Shown one piece after another: positions 1 to 10,765 of a DNA stretch of 64,000 nt. The notes under the pieces are model-generated. The model was not told the DNA's origin. It saw only the letters and a list, made by a program, of their open reading frames with translations, and searched no databases. The translations under genes were made by a program, and so were the position numbers. Positions within the stretch are counted from its first letter, which is position 1. Every line of letters starts with the position of its first letter. The DNA lies in NCBI RefSeq assembly GCF_002812085.1, contig NZ_NPDM01000008.1:62001-126000 (forward strand). Direction: 5' to 3'. Source of the DNA: Leptospira levettii. Its GTDB lineage: Bacteria; Spirochaetota; Leptospiria; Leptospirales; Leptospiraceae.

Positions 1-1687
<1,687 letters not shown>

Positions 1688-1814
1688 ACGTAAAAATCCT
1701 AAAAAATGTTTCGATTTTCGCTAAAGCGAACCTCGATTTGACCGAAAATCTGAGGGAGGGAAAAGGAAAGTTTTTTCTTCAATTTTCGATCCTGAACACG
1801 GAGGTTTGGGAACT

Positions 1815-2132
1815 ATGAATACAATCAATATCCAAGGGAATCCCGGCCTATCCATCCCCCCTACCTTTCCCACTCAAACGGGAAAACAGTCGGAGGAAGG
1901 AAAGGAATCTTTCCCTAAAAAAAATAACAACGAAGTGCCTGTAACAGAAGCCAAAACAAAATCGGAACCAAAAGTAAAACCGGAAGATTTGGTTTTAAAA
2001 CCGACACCGGCTTCTCTAGAAGAAAAATTAAACCAAATCATTTCTCCGGAAGAAGTGAAGGACCTTCTTTCCCTTGTGACAAGAACTCCTCTTCCGGAAA
2101 CAAAAAGCCATAAGGTTGATACAAAAAGGTAA
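1815..2132 (+). CDS. conserved small hypothetical protein
   Basis: A 105-residue protein that I do not recognise. The N-terminal half is rich in Pro, Lys, Glu and Asn and looks disordered; the C-terminal third (about 60-90) could form a short helix. There is no signal peptide or membrane segment. The ATG at 1815 is chosen because GGAGG lies 10 bases upstream; a TTG at 1806 is in frame but only 1 base from that site. The stop is followed after 2 bases by the start of the next gene, so the two probably form a translationally linked pair. No function can be assigned. Confidence 0.6.
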   Translation: MNTINIQGNPGLSIPPTFPTQTGKQSEEGKESFPKKNNNEVPVTEAKTKSEPKVKPEDLVLKPTPASLEEKLNQIISPEEVKDLLSLVTRTPLPETKSHKVDTKR

Positions 2133-2134
2133 TT

Positions 2135-2773
2135 TTGTTTTTAAGCATTGCCATTTTAGATAGTTTTGTCCTAGTCCTCAGTGGTGTGCTTACAATCTCC
2201 ATTTTAGGACTGGGATTTGTTGTGTACAACCAATTCATCCATCCGATCTTCATGAGACAAGAATCGGATCGATTTATCCCTGTCCAAACAGGTGATAAAT
2301 ATGATTTAGTAGTGGATGAACTTTCCAGATTTGCAAGTTTCCATGTTGGTTGTAAAACAGGCCAATTGGCAACACGATGTAATGCCATCACAGAAGATCA
2401 TTTGATTTTCCAATTCAAAAAAAGTAGAGATAGCGAAGATTATACGATAACTGTTTTAAAAAACGGACCAAGTTTTTATAAACCACCAAGAATGGAACAT
2501 TATGGAAAAATGGAATCCAAAGAGTCCTTCGATTCTTATGAGATCATTGGTCACCCAGCTGAATTTAGAATCTCTGATAAAATTACAAAAGATAGAATGG
2601 TAAACTATATCGAAATTTCACTTACATCTTCCTTTTATTTCAATCGATCAGGAAAAGAAAGGATGAAGTTCACCTTTGAAGTTGGTAAAATCCAACCAGG
2701 GATCAACCGAAAAGTTCGGTTTCGAGGGGATGTTTATGGCTTCGGGAAAGAAGAAGGAGCGGAGGAAGAATAA
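2135..2773 (+). CDS. single-pass membrane protein of unknown function
   Basis: A 212-residue protein with one hydrophobic segment at about residues 5-32, then a soluble domain with alternating charged and beta-type stretches and an acidic tail (GKEEGAEEE). The size and beta-rich pattern recall PilZ-like domains, but the RxxxR and (D/N)xSxxG motifs needed to call PilZ were not found. It starts at TTG with AAAAGG just upstream and lies 2 bp after the preceding stop. It faces the homoserine kinase gene convergently, with a small hairpin between them. I do not recognise the family. Confidence 0.6.
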   Translation: MFLSIAILDSFVLVLSGVLTISILGLGFVVYNQFIHPIFMRQESDRFIPVQTGDKYDLVVDELSRFASFHVGCKTGQLATRCNAITEDHLIFQFKKSRDSEDYTITVLKNGPSFYKPPRMEHYGKMESKESFDSYEIIGHPAEFRISDKITKDRMVNYIEISLTSSFYFNRSGKERMKFTFEVGKIQPGINRKVRFRGDVYGFGKEEGAEEE

Positions 2774-2793
2774 ATTACACAAAATAAATTCAT

Positions 2794-2812
2794 CTAACCA
2801 TTCATTGGTTAG
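2794..2812. terminator. hairpin between convergent genes, possible terminator
   Basis: CTAACCA-TTCAT-TGGTTAG is a perfect 7-bp stem with a 5-base loop in the 48-bp gap between a plus-strand gene ending at 2773 and thrB ending at 2822. The U-tracts are only partial on either strand, so termination efficiency is uncertain. Confidence 0.4.
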
Positions 2813-2821
2813 AAAACATCT

Positions 2822-3775
2822 TTATTTCATTTTGATTCGTACACCTACCCCATCAGGTTTTACCCTACGGAATTGATATGTGATGCCTGATTCCTTCATG
2901 ATCTTTGATACTTTTGATTCCAATTCGTGTAACTTTGATTTTAATGCCTTTCGTTCTAAGAAAATAAGTAAACTCGGACCAGAACCGGACAAACAATAAC
3001 CAATCCCTTCTTGTTTTAAAGTATCAGCTAAAGGAAAAAGAGGCGATGAGTTTGGAATTCGATAGGGAGTATGCATCTTGTCTTCCAATCCAACAAGTAG
3101 GTCACCAAACTTACGTTTATCCAAAAAATGCATCCATGCACCAATTCGTGAAAGGTTAAATATGACATCTGAAGTCACATATGATTTGGGAAGAGTTTTT
3201 CTTGATTCTTCTGTAGAAACAGAATACTCAGGTGTTAGGACAAATATGGAAACTGATGATGGGAACTTTTTTCGAAAATAACGCAATGTCTCACCAAACG
3301 TAGAGTATGCAAAAACGAATCCACCAAGGTAAGCAGGAAGTGTATTGTCAGGATGTCCTTCAAATTCAGCTAAGTATTGAGTAAACTCTTGTTCTCTTGG
3401 CAAAGACTCGGGACTTAACCTTTTGTGGACTTCTTTTGCCAAACAGAGTCCAGCCACAATCGCTGATGCACTTGAACCAAGCCCACCCTTTAATGGCAAA
3501 GCCAATGTCATTTTACAATGATAAGGTGGTGGTGAGATATTCTTTGTGAATTTCGAAAAATAAGACAAATAAGAAGACAAAACCAAATCTTCTTTTTTGG
3601 AGAACGGTAAGGTTTTTCCATTTTTTAATTCTGTTTTGGTTTCTGTAATTTCTTTTGAAAATTGGAATTCGAATTCGTTATGAATGTCAAGGGCAAGGCC
3701 CATGAGGTCAAACCCAGGACCTAAATTGGCAGAAGTTCCTGGCACTTTGATGTGAATCTTTGGAAGGCGAACCAT
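2822..3775 (-). CDS. thrB: homoserine kinase, GHMP family
   Basis: Phosphorylates L-homoserine to O-phospho-homoserine with ATP, the step before threonine synthase. The GHMP signature lies at about 94-105, in PLKGGLGSSASA, which is the ATP-phosphate loop. The N-terminal VPGTSANLGPGFDLMG (11-26) is the substrate-side motif typical of ThrB, and the C-terminal GYCLSGSGPSLLIF is GHMP motif 3. The length of 317 residues is normal. It lies 34 bp downstream of a CrtI-like oxidoreductase on the same strand; no other threonine gene is adjacent. Other GHMP kinases are less likely given the NLGPGFD motif. Confidence 0.93.
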   Translation of the reverse strand: MVRLPKIHIKVPGTSANLGPGFDLMGLALDIHNEFEFQFSKEITETKTELKNGKTLPFSKKEDLVLSSYLSYFSKFTKNISPPPYHCKMTLALPLKGGLGSSASAIVAGLCLAKEVHKRLSPESLPREQEFTQYLAEFEGHPDNTLPAYLGGFVFAYSTFGETLRYFRKKFPSSVSIFVLTPEYSVSTEESRKTLPKSYVTSDVIFNLSRIGAWMHFLDKRKFGDLLVGLEDKMHTPYRIPNSSPLFPLADTLKQEGIGYCLSGSGPSLLIFLERKALKSKLHELESKVSKIMKESGITYQFRRVKPDGVGVRIKMK

Positions 3776-3809
3776 CGTTTCGCCCAGGCTCTAGGATTCG
3801 GTTCGGAAA

Positions 3810-5381
3810 TCAACCGAACTTTCGGGATTCAAATTGTTCCACGGCATTGAGTCCACCAAGCACCACAGCAGGAATCCCTTGGCCCGGATACACTGTGTCA
3901 CCCGTCAGTAAAACTGTTGGATCTTCTGATCGATTGGATACCATTCGAAAAGGATTCAAAAAATAAAAGGAAGGGATTCCTCCGACACGTCCCCATTTGC
4001 GCCCCGTCCAAGTTTGCCATGTAACAGGTGTTGCAGAATGGTAAAACAAGATATTCTGCAGTTTGAACCAATCAAAGTTTTTTTCCAAAGTAGATAGAAT
4101 CTGGGATTCGATTTCTTTTTTCCGAATCTGGTAATTTTTGTCACGTTTCCAATTCTCAGGATTTTCTAAATGAGTCGAAACCGATAAAATCCGAATCCCA
4201 TCTTTGGATCGTAGTGTATCATCTGGGTGTGAAAGGGATACAAACACCGATCGCCCTCCACCGTGAGGGAGAGATACGTCCATATGGATTTGGTGGTGTA
4301 GGCATTCCTTTTGCAGAGAATGTTTTAGTGAACCAACTTGGATGGCGATTCCCATAGTAAAGGCACCCCATATCCCTTTTTCCATTTGTTTGGATTTCTT
4401 TTCCAATTTTGGTAAACTTTCCGAGATTGTGACCAGGTTCCAAATCGGAAGGTTTGATACTAGGATGGGTGCAGAAAAAACAGAACGTTCTCTATTTTTT
4501 GTTTTCACTTCCCAAATTGTTTTAGGGTTAGATGGAAAGAAGGTGTGAGCACCTAACTTCTCGTTGTTGTTGATTCCTGGATGATCCTCCCAAACTTTTT
4601 TTGTTAAATGGATCACTTCTTGTTTGGGAAGGAATTCTCCTCCTAATTCACGAAGTCGTTTGATGAGTGTTTGGGATAATTCCAACATCCCGCCATTCAC
4701 GATATAATTTTGTAAATTCGGATACGTGAGTCCAGCAGCTGCAATGGAAAAAGGTGCATTTTTTGAAACGGATTGGTTTGTGATGAGAAGTTGTTCATCC
4801 AAAAATTGGTTCCACTCTTCATTTCTGTGTAACCAAAATAGACGTTGTACAAATCGTACGGATACCAGTGAAAACAGTAAAACAATCAGATCAAATGGGT
4901 GAAACTTTTTTAAACTGAGTAAAACCTCGCGTAGATTTTGAAAGGGAAACCATTTGTATCTTGCTGACAAACTCCAAAGTTGATCAGACAGGAAAAAACA
5001 CAATTTCCAAAACAAAACCATTCGAAATCCACCACCAAATACTCGTTTGGCTTCATTCATCCATAGAGTCCTATCTTTATACCTTTCAATGGTTTTTCCA
5101 CGAAAGTGAACTACCATTGACCTTTCTATGGGTAGGATTGGGAATTGGATTCCAAGTTCCTTTGTGAGTCGATCCATCGGAAGACCTGGTTCAAAACCAA
5201 CAAGAGTTGTGGCTCCAGATTCAAATAAAAATCCATTTTTCCAAAAACTTGAAGCAGAACCACCTGGAGAGATACTTTTTTCGAGCACAAGAACTCGTTT
5301 GCCTTTGTTTGCAAACGATAAGGCAGCAGTGAGCCCACCAAGCCCAGAGCCAAGGACAATCACATCCCATTCTTTTTCCAT
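3810..5381 (-). CDS. FAD-dependent oxidoreductase, carotenoid desaturase/isomerase type
   Basis: A 523-residue protein of the CrtI/CrtH/retinol-saturase flavoprotein family. The N-terminus carries the dinucleotide-binding fold: VIVLGSGLGGLTAALSFA at about 8-25, then the acidic residue of VLVLEKS and the GGSASSF loop. The C-terminal LLTGDTVYPGQGIPAVVLGG is the second FAD-contact motif of the family. The central region is hydrophobic, consistent with peripheral membrane attachment and a lipid or isoprenoid substrate. No phytoene synthase or other carotenoid gene is next to it, so the substrate is unknown. The ATG at 5381 has no clear ribosome site. thrB follows 34 bp later. Confidence 0.8.
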   Translation of the reverse strand: MEKEWDVIVLGSGLGGLTAALSFANKGKRVLVLEKSISPGGSASSFWKNGFLFESGATTLVGFEPGLPMDRLTKELGIQFPILPIERSMVVHFRGKTIERYKDRTLWMNEAKRVFGGGFRMVLFWKLCFFLSDQLWSLSARYKWFPFQNLREVLLSLKKFHPFDLIVLLFSLVSVRFVQRLFWLHRNEEWNQFLDEQLLITNQSVSKNAPFSIAAAGLTYPNLQNYIVNGGMLELSQTLIKRLRELGGEFLPKQEVIHLTKKVWEDHPGINNNEKLGAHTFFPSNPKTIWEVKTKNRERSVFSAPILVSNLPIWNLVTISESLPKLEKKSKQMEKGIWGAFTMGIAIQVGSLKHSLQKECLHHQIHMDVSLPHGGGRSVFVSLSHPDDTLRSKDGIRILSVSTHLENPENWKRDKNYQIRKKEIESQILSTLEKNFDWFKLQNILFYHSATPVTWQTWTGRKWGRVGGIPSFYFLNPFRMVSNRSEDPTVLLTGDTVYPGQGIPAVVLGGLNAVEQFESRKFG

Positions 5382-5445
5382 GTAAGTAGTAGACTGGCAT
5401 AAAAATCGAATGGGAAAAAAGTTTTAGTTTAGATGATTTGTCCTA

Positions 5446-6630
5446 TCACTCCGACCAAAGTTTTTTGAGATCACTTGCAATGTTCTTTTGCATAGCTTCG
5501 TTCGTTCCACCACCTATACTAAGAAGGATTGCATCCCTGTGGAGCCTCTCAACAGGGTATTCTCGGCAATATCCATAACCACCTAATACCTGTATGGCGT
5601 TTCTTGAAACACGTTCTGCCATTTGTGTGGCAACGAGTTTTGCAGACGCAGCGCCAAGAGAATTACGAACATCTGGTCCAAGCTCACTTGCGACTTGGTA
5701 AACAAGGGCTCTCGCTGCTTGGTAATCTGCATAAGACTCTGCAACCAACCTTTGGATTTGTCCAAACTCCATGAGTTTTTTTCCAAAAGCTTCTCTATGT
5801 CGGACCGTATAATCACACATGATGTCCACACAACGACGAGCAATCCCAAGCGATTGTGCCGCAAGTGTTACCCTTTCGATTTCCAAATTACGCATCATAT
5901 GAGTGATGGCACCGTTTTCATCCCCAAGCAAATTTTCTTCTGGGACTTCCATATCTTCAAAAACAAGTTGGGTTGTGGGAGAAGAACGCATTCCCATTTT
6001 TTCTTCTTTTTTTCCGACCGAGAAACCTTTGTAAGACGACTCGATCACAAATGAAGTCATTTTTTTTGCATTTTTATCTAACTTTGTATAAAGAACAAAA
6101 ACCTGGCCCACGGAACCGTTTGTGATGTATTGTTTGACACCGTTGATGATGTAACGATCTCCCTTTTTGACAGCATGAGTTGCCATGCCGAGAACATCTG
6201 TTCCCGCACCTGGTTCGGTCATACCCATTCCTCCGATCCATTCTCCAGTGATGACTTTACTGAGGTAACGGCTACGTTGCGAAGCATTAGAGCTATAAAA
6301 GAAATTGTTCACAAAAAGAACTTCATGAGCCAAATAAGAAAGAGTAAAACCTGGATCAAAACGACTCATCTCTTCGTGGATGATAACAGAGGCAAGAGGA
6401 TCAAGTCCATGACCACCCTCTTCTTCCGGTACTGTGATTCCAAAAATTCCGAGTTCGGAACCAAGTCGTTTGAATAACATCTCATTAAACGATTCCGTTT
6501 CATCATTCTCTTTCGCTTGTTCGTCTAGTTCTCGTTCTGCAAAAGATGCAACGGATTGTCGTAGGGCTAAATGGTCTTCTGTTGGATTGAATAAATCATA
6601 AGAAGATTTTTTGGTCGTAAGAATGCTCAT
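5446..6630 (-). CDS. acyl-CoA dehydrogenase
   Basis: FAD enzyme that introduces the alpha-beta double bond in acyl-CoA and passes electrons to ETF (etfBA lies in this window). It is 394 residues, the normal length. Flavin and substrate motifs are visible: MTEPGAGTDVLGM (about 137-149), ITNGSVGQVFV and the C-terminal GGYGYCREYPVERLHRD. At the usual medium-chain catalytic position the sequence is IGGGTNE, without Glu. An alternative Glu is present at about 252 in NLEIERV, the helix-G position used by isovaleryl- and long-chain acyl-CoA dehydrogenases. Chain-length preference cannot be read. It appears to be a single-gene unit with a 373-bp upstream gap. Confidence 0.92.
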   Translation of the reverse strand: MSILTTKKSSYDLFNPTEDHLALRQSVASFAERELDEQAKENDETESFNEMLFKRLGSELGIFGITVPEEEGGHGLDPLASVIIHEEMSRFDPGFTLSYLAHEVLFVNNFFYSSNASQRSRYLSKVITGEWIGGMGMTEPGAGTDVLGMATHAVKKGDRYIINGVKQYITNGSVGQVFVLYTKLDKNAKKMTSFVIESSYKGFSVGKKEEKMGMRSSPTTQLVFEDMEVPEENLLGDENGAITHMMRNLEIERVTLAAQSLGIARRCVDIMCDYTVRHREAFGKKLMEFGQIQRLVAESYADYQAARALVYQVASELGPDVRNSLGAASAKLVATQMAERVSRNAIQVLGGYGYCREYPVERLHRDAILLSIGGGTNEAMQKNIASDLKKLWSE

Positions 6631-7003
6631 AGAGAAGATTTTTCCGTACTTTTCCTGAAACTGTAAACGAAAAAATCAGAGTCAATTGTCTACATTTGTT
6701 GCATTTTATTCCAAAAACGAACATCGAATTTTCGAAATATGACAAATCAAAATGACAATGTTCGTAAATCACCTAACGTATATTATCATATGTATCTTTC
6801 CTGACACATCTTTTTATGATTGGTTACAATTGTTACGAGAAAAAGAAGATCCACTATTATAGATTAGGATTACTACTTACGGAAATTCCCTAAAAATAAA
6901 AATGAGATTCAAAACATAGGAATGAATTTACAATTTAAGGAAGATGATACATCATCGCCTAAACATTCATAAAGTTAAACTAGTCGAATGGTTGTAGTTT
7001 CCT
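6631..7003. other. divergent intergenic region, 373 bp, no gene
   Basis: AT-rich spacer between the acyl-CoA dehydrogenase (leftward) and the HD-GYP-like gene (rightward), so it must hold both promoters. A separated inverted repeat ACGAACAT / ATGTTCGT lies at 6717-6724 and 6758-6765, and a near-palindrome CATATG lies around 6788-6793. Neither sits in a recognisable promoter. Only very short reading frames occur, and none has a convincing ribosome site. Confidence 0.5.
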
Positions 7004-8476
7004 ATGAGCACAAATGATACAAATATAGTACCTAGAGACAAGCTCGCAAAATTTGAGTTAACCGAAGAATCATTAAATAGTTTTCGGAAAAACCAAAACA
7101 TCCCACTCGATTTATACAATAAAGACGGACAAATTTTAATTCATAAAAAAAGAAATCCAACGGAAGCAGACTTTGGTAAACTCTTAAAGTTTGAAATGCA
7201 AGGAGTTTACTTTTTAATTTCCGAATTAAAAAAATCAAAACCTAATCATTCCGATAAACCTTACTTGGAACCAGGTCGTACTACAAAATTATTCGACATA
7301 GAAAAAACCGCTCGTTTCGCCAAACAATCGCAGGCGTTAATTGAAGATTTACGCAAAACATCCTTTTCCTCTGACCAAGCAGTGTTTGTACAAAACTCTG
7401 TGAATGAACTTCTCACCGATTTTACTAGTAATCCTGATTTTGAATTGGGAATATTTAATATCTTAGAAATCCTAAGTGTAGCTGGTGTTTCCGTTGAGTC
7501 AGAGCTTATGACAAAACGGACAGTTGTCGCCATGGGAATGAAGGTTCGTACACGTAAAATTGTGAACGAAGGGAAAGAAGAATCCAATAAAAAAGACCAC
7601 TTAAGCCTTATGATGGCTAGTTATTTGATGGATGTTGGGTATTCTAGGCTTGAAGTCAAACAAACTCCAAAACTCACAAAAGAAGAATACGCTGTTGTGC
7701 AACAACACCCTATCATTAGTTATTTAATGACCCTTCCTGCTCCTGAAGTTGAATCCCATGTTCGAACTCTGATTTTAAATCACCACAGACCTTACCGAGG
7801 TAATGGGGTGAACAATAACTTCCCAGACCCAAGATCACTTTTCACCAAACTCATGTCAGTTCGTGATAAATACAACAAAGAAGTGGGAAAAGAAAGGATC
7901 ACTCAAGATATCGAATTACAATTACACTTACAAGAAAATAATGTGACAACTTCTAGTTTTGAAGAAGACATTGCGATTTTATCACTCGCAAGTGAATACG
8001 CATCCCTAACTTCCAACCAACCTTGGAGACCTGCTTTTAAATCTTCTACTGCACTCAAAATGATTCTAAACGATTCGTTTTTTTCTTATAGCAACAAAAA
8101 CATTCGCCACCTCCTTGATTATGTTGGAAGTTCCCTCACCAATAACGAAAACATCATTAACTTTGGTGACTTTGTGATCACTGCTTCTGTCGATTCAGAA
8201 AAACGTGCTCACTTTGACATTTGCCTTGTTTTGGATGTAGGCCGATACCAAACAAGACCTAAACTCCAAAGGATTTGTAGCATTAATCCTGTGTTCCAAA
8301 AAGGGATCAAATTTAAAATTGCAGACTTTGATTTAAAGAGCATCAAAATTGATCGTAGAAAAGCAATTATGGATTTAGCCCTACAAGCTGGCACAACACG
8401 TGTGATTTATATCATTGATCCAGAACTCAATCCCGCCTTACACGATGCCGTTTATAAATTAAATTTGAATACCTAA
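7004..8476 (+). CDS. degenerate HD-GYP-like signalling protein
   Basis: A 490-residue cytosolic protein. The middle part (about 165-290) follows the HD-GYP cyclic-di-GMP phosphodiesterase layout: a helical stretch, then SYLMDVGYSRLEV, then KLTKEEYAVVQQHP and LILNHHRPYRGNGV. In active enzymes these read LLHDIGK, LT.EE...K.HP and HHE..DG.GYP. The metal-binding HD pair is replaced by MD (209-210) and GYP is not intact, so catalysis is doubtful. The C-terminal third (from about 345) and the first 100 residues match nothing I recognise. It ends 1 bp before the convergent adenylate cyclase. It may be a c-di-GMP binding or protein-interaction relic of the family. Confidence 0.65.
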   Translation: MSTNDTNIVPRDKLAKFELTEESLNSFRKNQNIPLDLYNKDGQILIHKKRNPTEADFGKLLKFEMQGVYFLISELKKSKPNHSDKPYLEPGRTTKLFDIEKTARFAKQSQALIEDLRKTSFSSDQAVFVQNSVNELLTDFTSNPDFELGIFNILEILSVAGVSVESELMTKRTVVAMGMKVRTRKIVNEGKEESNKKDHLSLMMASYLMDVGYSRLEVKQTPKLTKEEYAVVQQHPIISYLMTLPAPEVESHVRTLILNHHRPYRGNGVNNNFPDPRSLFTKLMSVRDKYNKEVGKERITQDIELQLHLQENNVTTSSFEEDIAILSLASEYASLTSNQPWRPAFKSSTALKMILNDSFFSYSNKNIRHLLDYVGSSLTNNENIINFGDFVITASVDSEKRAHFDICLVLDVGRYQTRPKLQRICSINPVFQKGIKFKIADFDLKSIKIDRRKAIMDLALQAGTTRVIYIIDPELNPALHDAVYKLNLNT

Positions 8477-8477
8477 T

Positions 8478-9833
8478 TCATACGTTTTGATAAGCATATA
8501 GATTGATTTTTTGTTCCCTACCAGGAAGTAATACACCTTCATTTTTCTTCCATTCAGAAGGTTTTCCAATTTCATCCCAAACTACTTCCGAAATGAGAAG
8601 TGGAGAACCTATCTCTTTACACGCCGATTCAATCCTTGATGCCGTATTGACAGTATCACCAATGACTGTATATTCCATTCTTTCTTCTGAGCCAATGCTC
8701 CCACAAAACACTTCACCAGAATGAATTCCAATTCCAATTTTTATCTCTACTTGGCCTTGGGATTTTCTTTCCGCATTCCAAATTTTTAATTCATTTAACA
8801 TTGCATATGCGGCATTCACGGCATTCTTAACATCTTCCCCAGGGATTTCTGAAGGAAGCGGAGTTCCAAAGGTAACCATGACTGCATCTCCAATGAATTT
8901 ATCTAAACTACCTTTGTTTTGGAAAATGACACGAACCATTCTGCGACGAAATTCTGTTAAAAATACAGATAATTCTTCGGGATCCAGAAGTTCGGAAAAC
9001 TGAGTAAACCCTCGAATGTCACTAAATAGAACCGTTACCTTTTGGCGTTTTCCTTTGCCAATAACCTCTGGGTCGGAAACAATTTCCGAAACCAAATCAG
9101 GAGAGAAGTATCGCGAGAGAGTTGTTTTTTGTGTTTCGGATGCAGCAAATTTTAACAACATCCTGAGACTACGAAAAATTCCATAGGATATCGCAAAAGC
9201 TAAAATCAAAAAAATCACAGGTTTGGAAACAAGGGCATCTAATAGGATGATTTCATCACCTAACACATAATTGGTCCAATCCAAACTAATTTGTGCATCA
9301 GGATCAAGGATTGCGATAGTGATAAAAGAATAATAACTAATGAGAAAACAAACAAAACTAAAAACAACTAGAGAAAATCGGTATTGGAACAAACACAATG
9401 ACAAAGGTAACAAATAAAAAATCACAAGAGGGGTTTTCACCAAAAAATTTGGATTCCCATCTCCCTTGATCCAATACCAGTTTAAAATGGTCATTGTAAT
9501 CAAAACATTGTCTACAAGTAAACTTATGTAGTCATATTTCGTTTTCCATTTGCTATCCTTTTTTTTCAGAATATGCAAATGTACAAATGTATTCATAAAA
9601 TAGAAACTGATGGCAATGAAGTTGACCAAATAACCCCATATCGTATCTATATTACTTAGGTTGGCAAACGCACTAGCAATGAGGGCAAATCCAATGACAT
9701 ACCGAAATCGAACTGCAAACAATGCTCCCATCTCTTCTTCTTCTAAAAGTAATTCCGACATATACTTGGGGAATTGGTCACGGATACAATATACAGAATA
9801 AATGGCGTTTCGAATGGACCTGAACATTGGCAT
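8478..9833 (-). CDS. membrane class III adenylate cyclase
   Basis: Makes cAMP from ATP; 451 residues. The N-terminal half (about 40-235) has around six hydrophobic segments forming a membrane sensor domain. A linker AASETQKTTLSRYFSPDLV leads to the class III catalytic domain (about 265-430). The metal-binding aspartates are in VLFSDIRGF and FIGDAVMV. The purine-recognition Lys is in LDKFIGD and its partner Asp in YTVIGDTVNTASR, which favours ATP over GTP. The transition-state Asn and Arg are in the same stretch (NTASRIES), so the enzyme looks active. It is convergent with the HD-GYP-like gene. The start is ATG at 9833 or 9827. Confidence 0.9.
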   Translation of the reverse strand: MPMFRSIRNAIYSVYCIRDQFPKYMSELLLEEEEMGALFAVRFRYVIGFALIASAFANLSNIDTIWGYLVNFIAISFYFMNTFVHLHILKKKDSKWKTKYDYISLLVDNVLITMTILNWYWIKGDGNPNFLVKTPLVIFYLLPLSLCLFQYRFSLVVFSFVCFLISYYSFITIAILDPDAQISLDWTNYVLGDEIILLDALVSKPVIFLILAFAISYGIFRSLRMLLKFAASETQKTTLSRYFSPDLVSEIVSDPEVIGKGKRQKVTVLFSDIRGFTQFSELLDPEELSVFLTEFRRRMVRVIFQNKGSLDKFIGDAVMVTFGTPLPSEIPGEDVKNAVNAAYAMLNELKIWNAERKSQGQVEIKIGIGIHSGEVFCGSIGSEERMEYTVIGDTVNTASRIESACKEIGSPLLISEVVWDEIGKPSEWKKNEGVLLPGREQKINLYAYQNV

Positions 9834-9911
9834 ACATTTCAGACTGTGAAAGTTTTTGTGGCAAGGGAATTTTCTTTTTGCCTTTGGATTCCTTCTGGGA
9901 ATAGATGAACT

Positions 9912-10748
9912 ATGTTCCGAAACAAAAACAACAATCGGGCATCTAACGTTTCACTCGCTTTTTCTGATTTATCTTTTGATATTGTGGTTTCCGTTTTTGC
10001 GAATTTAATTTTTTTCACAGCGTATTTCCAAACCGAACTTCACCTTACCTTACTCTTGTTTTATCTGATTTCTGTTTGGGCCTTGTATTTGGCAGACCAC
10101 CTATGGGATGCTAAAAAAGAAATCGCCCCACTCTCTCTTCGTTCCCAGTTTTATTTACGGCACCAATCTAAAATCCGAGTGGCAATTGGGTTTTCATTTT
10201 TGGTAGCACTCCTACTCGGTTTGGTTTGGGAATGGAAATTCCTTTACCAGAACTATCCCTACCTCATTTGTTTTCTTTTGGCCCTAGTTCTTGTTGTGAA
10301 ACAACTCTCTCCCATTCCTAAGGAAATTTTGGTTTCCGTATTTTATACCTGGGGAATCCTCCTTCCGTTTTCGAATGCCAAAGGACTACCTCCAATCGTT
10401 GTACTTTTTTTCCTCCATGTGCTCTCCAATGTTTTATTGACTTACCAAATCGACAGAGAGAGAGACAAACTCCAAAATACAAATACTCTCAACCTTTGGC
10501 TTTCTCCAAACCTAGCAAAAGGTTTTGCAATTTTGGTTTTCCTCTTTGGGTTTAGTTTTCTTTGTTTTTGTTTTTATACCCAAACCATTCCTTTTGTTTT
10601 CGTTTTAGGAATGGGGCTTTCCTACGTGTGGCTTGGGGTTACATGGTATTTGATCCCAAAACCCTCCTCCCAAAAGTTATTTTCCGAACTTTCCTATGTT
10701 CCGATGTTTTTACCTGCGATCATTTTTTTCTTCTCTGGACTCCGCTAA
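9912..10748 (+). CDS. UbiA-like polytopic membrane protein
   Basis: A 278-residue membrane protein with about eight hydrophobic segments. Two aspartate-rich motifs of the DxxxD form sit in cytoplasmic-type loops: DHLWD in YLADHLWDAKKE (about 57-68), and DRERD in YQIDRERDKLQN (about 178-189). UbiA-family prenyltransferases use two such motifs to bind prenyl diphosphate through Mg2+, and the spacing and length (usually 280-300) fit. The first motif lacks the leading Asn of the classical NDxxDxxxD. Function is therefore a probable prenyl transfer to an unknown acceptor. A small membrane-protein gene follows after 17 bp. Confidence 0.5.
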   Translation: MFRNKNNNRASNVSLAFSDLSFDIVVSVFANLIFFTAYFQTELHLTLLLFYLISVWALYLADHLWDAKKEIAPLSLRSQFYLRHQSKIRVAIGFSFLVALLLGLVWEWKFLYQNYPYLICFLLALVLVVKQLSPIPKEILVSVFYTWGILLPFSNAKGLPPIVVLFFLHVLSNVLLTYQIDRERDKLQNTNTLNLWLSPNLAKGFAILVFLFGFSFLCFCFYTQTIPFVFVLGMGLSYVWLGVTWYLIPKPSSQKLFSELSYVPMFLPAIIFFFSGLR

Positions 10749-10765
10749 AAAATAAGGTTGGGTTT

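Noticed and set aside
1713..1750. GATTTTCG / CGAAAATC inverted repeat upstream of the DsbA-like gene
   Set aside because: The arms are AT-rich and far apart with no promoter or U-tract; it may be chance.
3810..5381. Carotenoid biosynthesis locus
   Set aside because: Only the desaturase-type flavoprotein is present; no phytoene synthase or cyclase is nearby.
6922..6972. A 16-codon reading frame before the HD-GYP-like gene
   Set aside because: No suitably spaced ribosome site, no special codon run and no terminator, so it does not look like a leader peptide.
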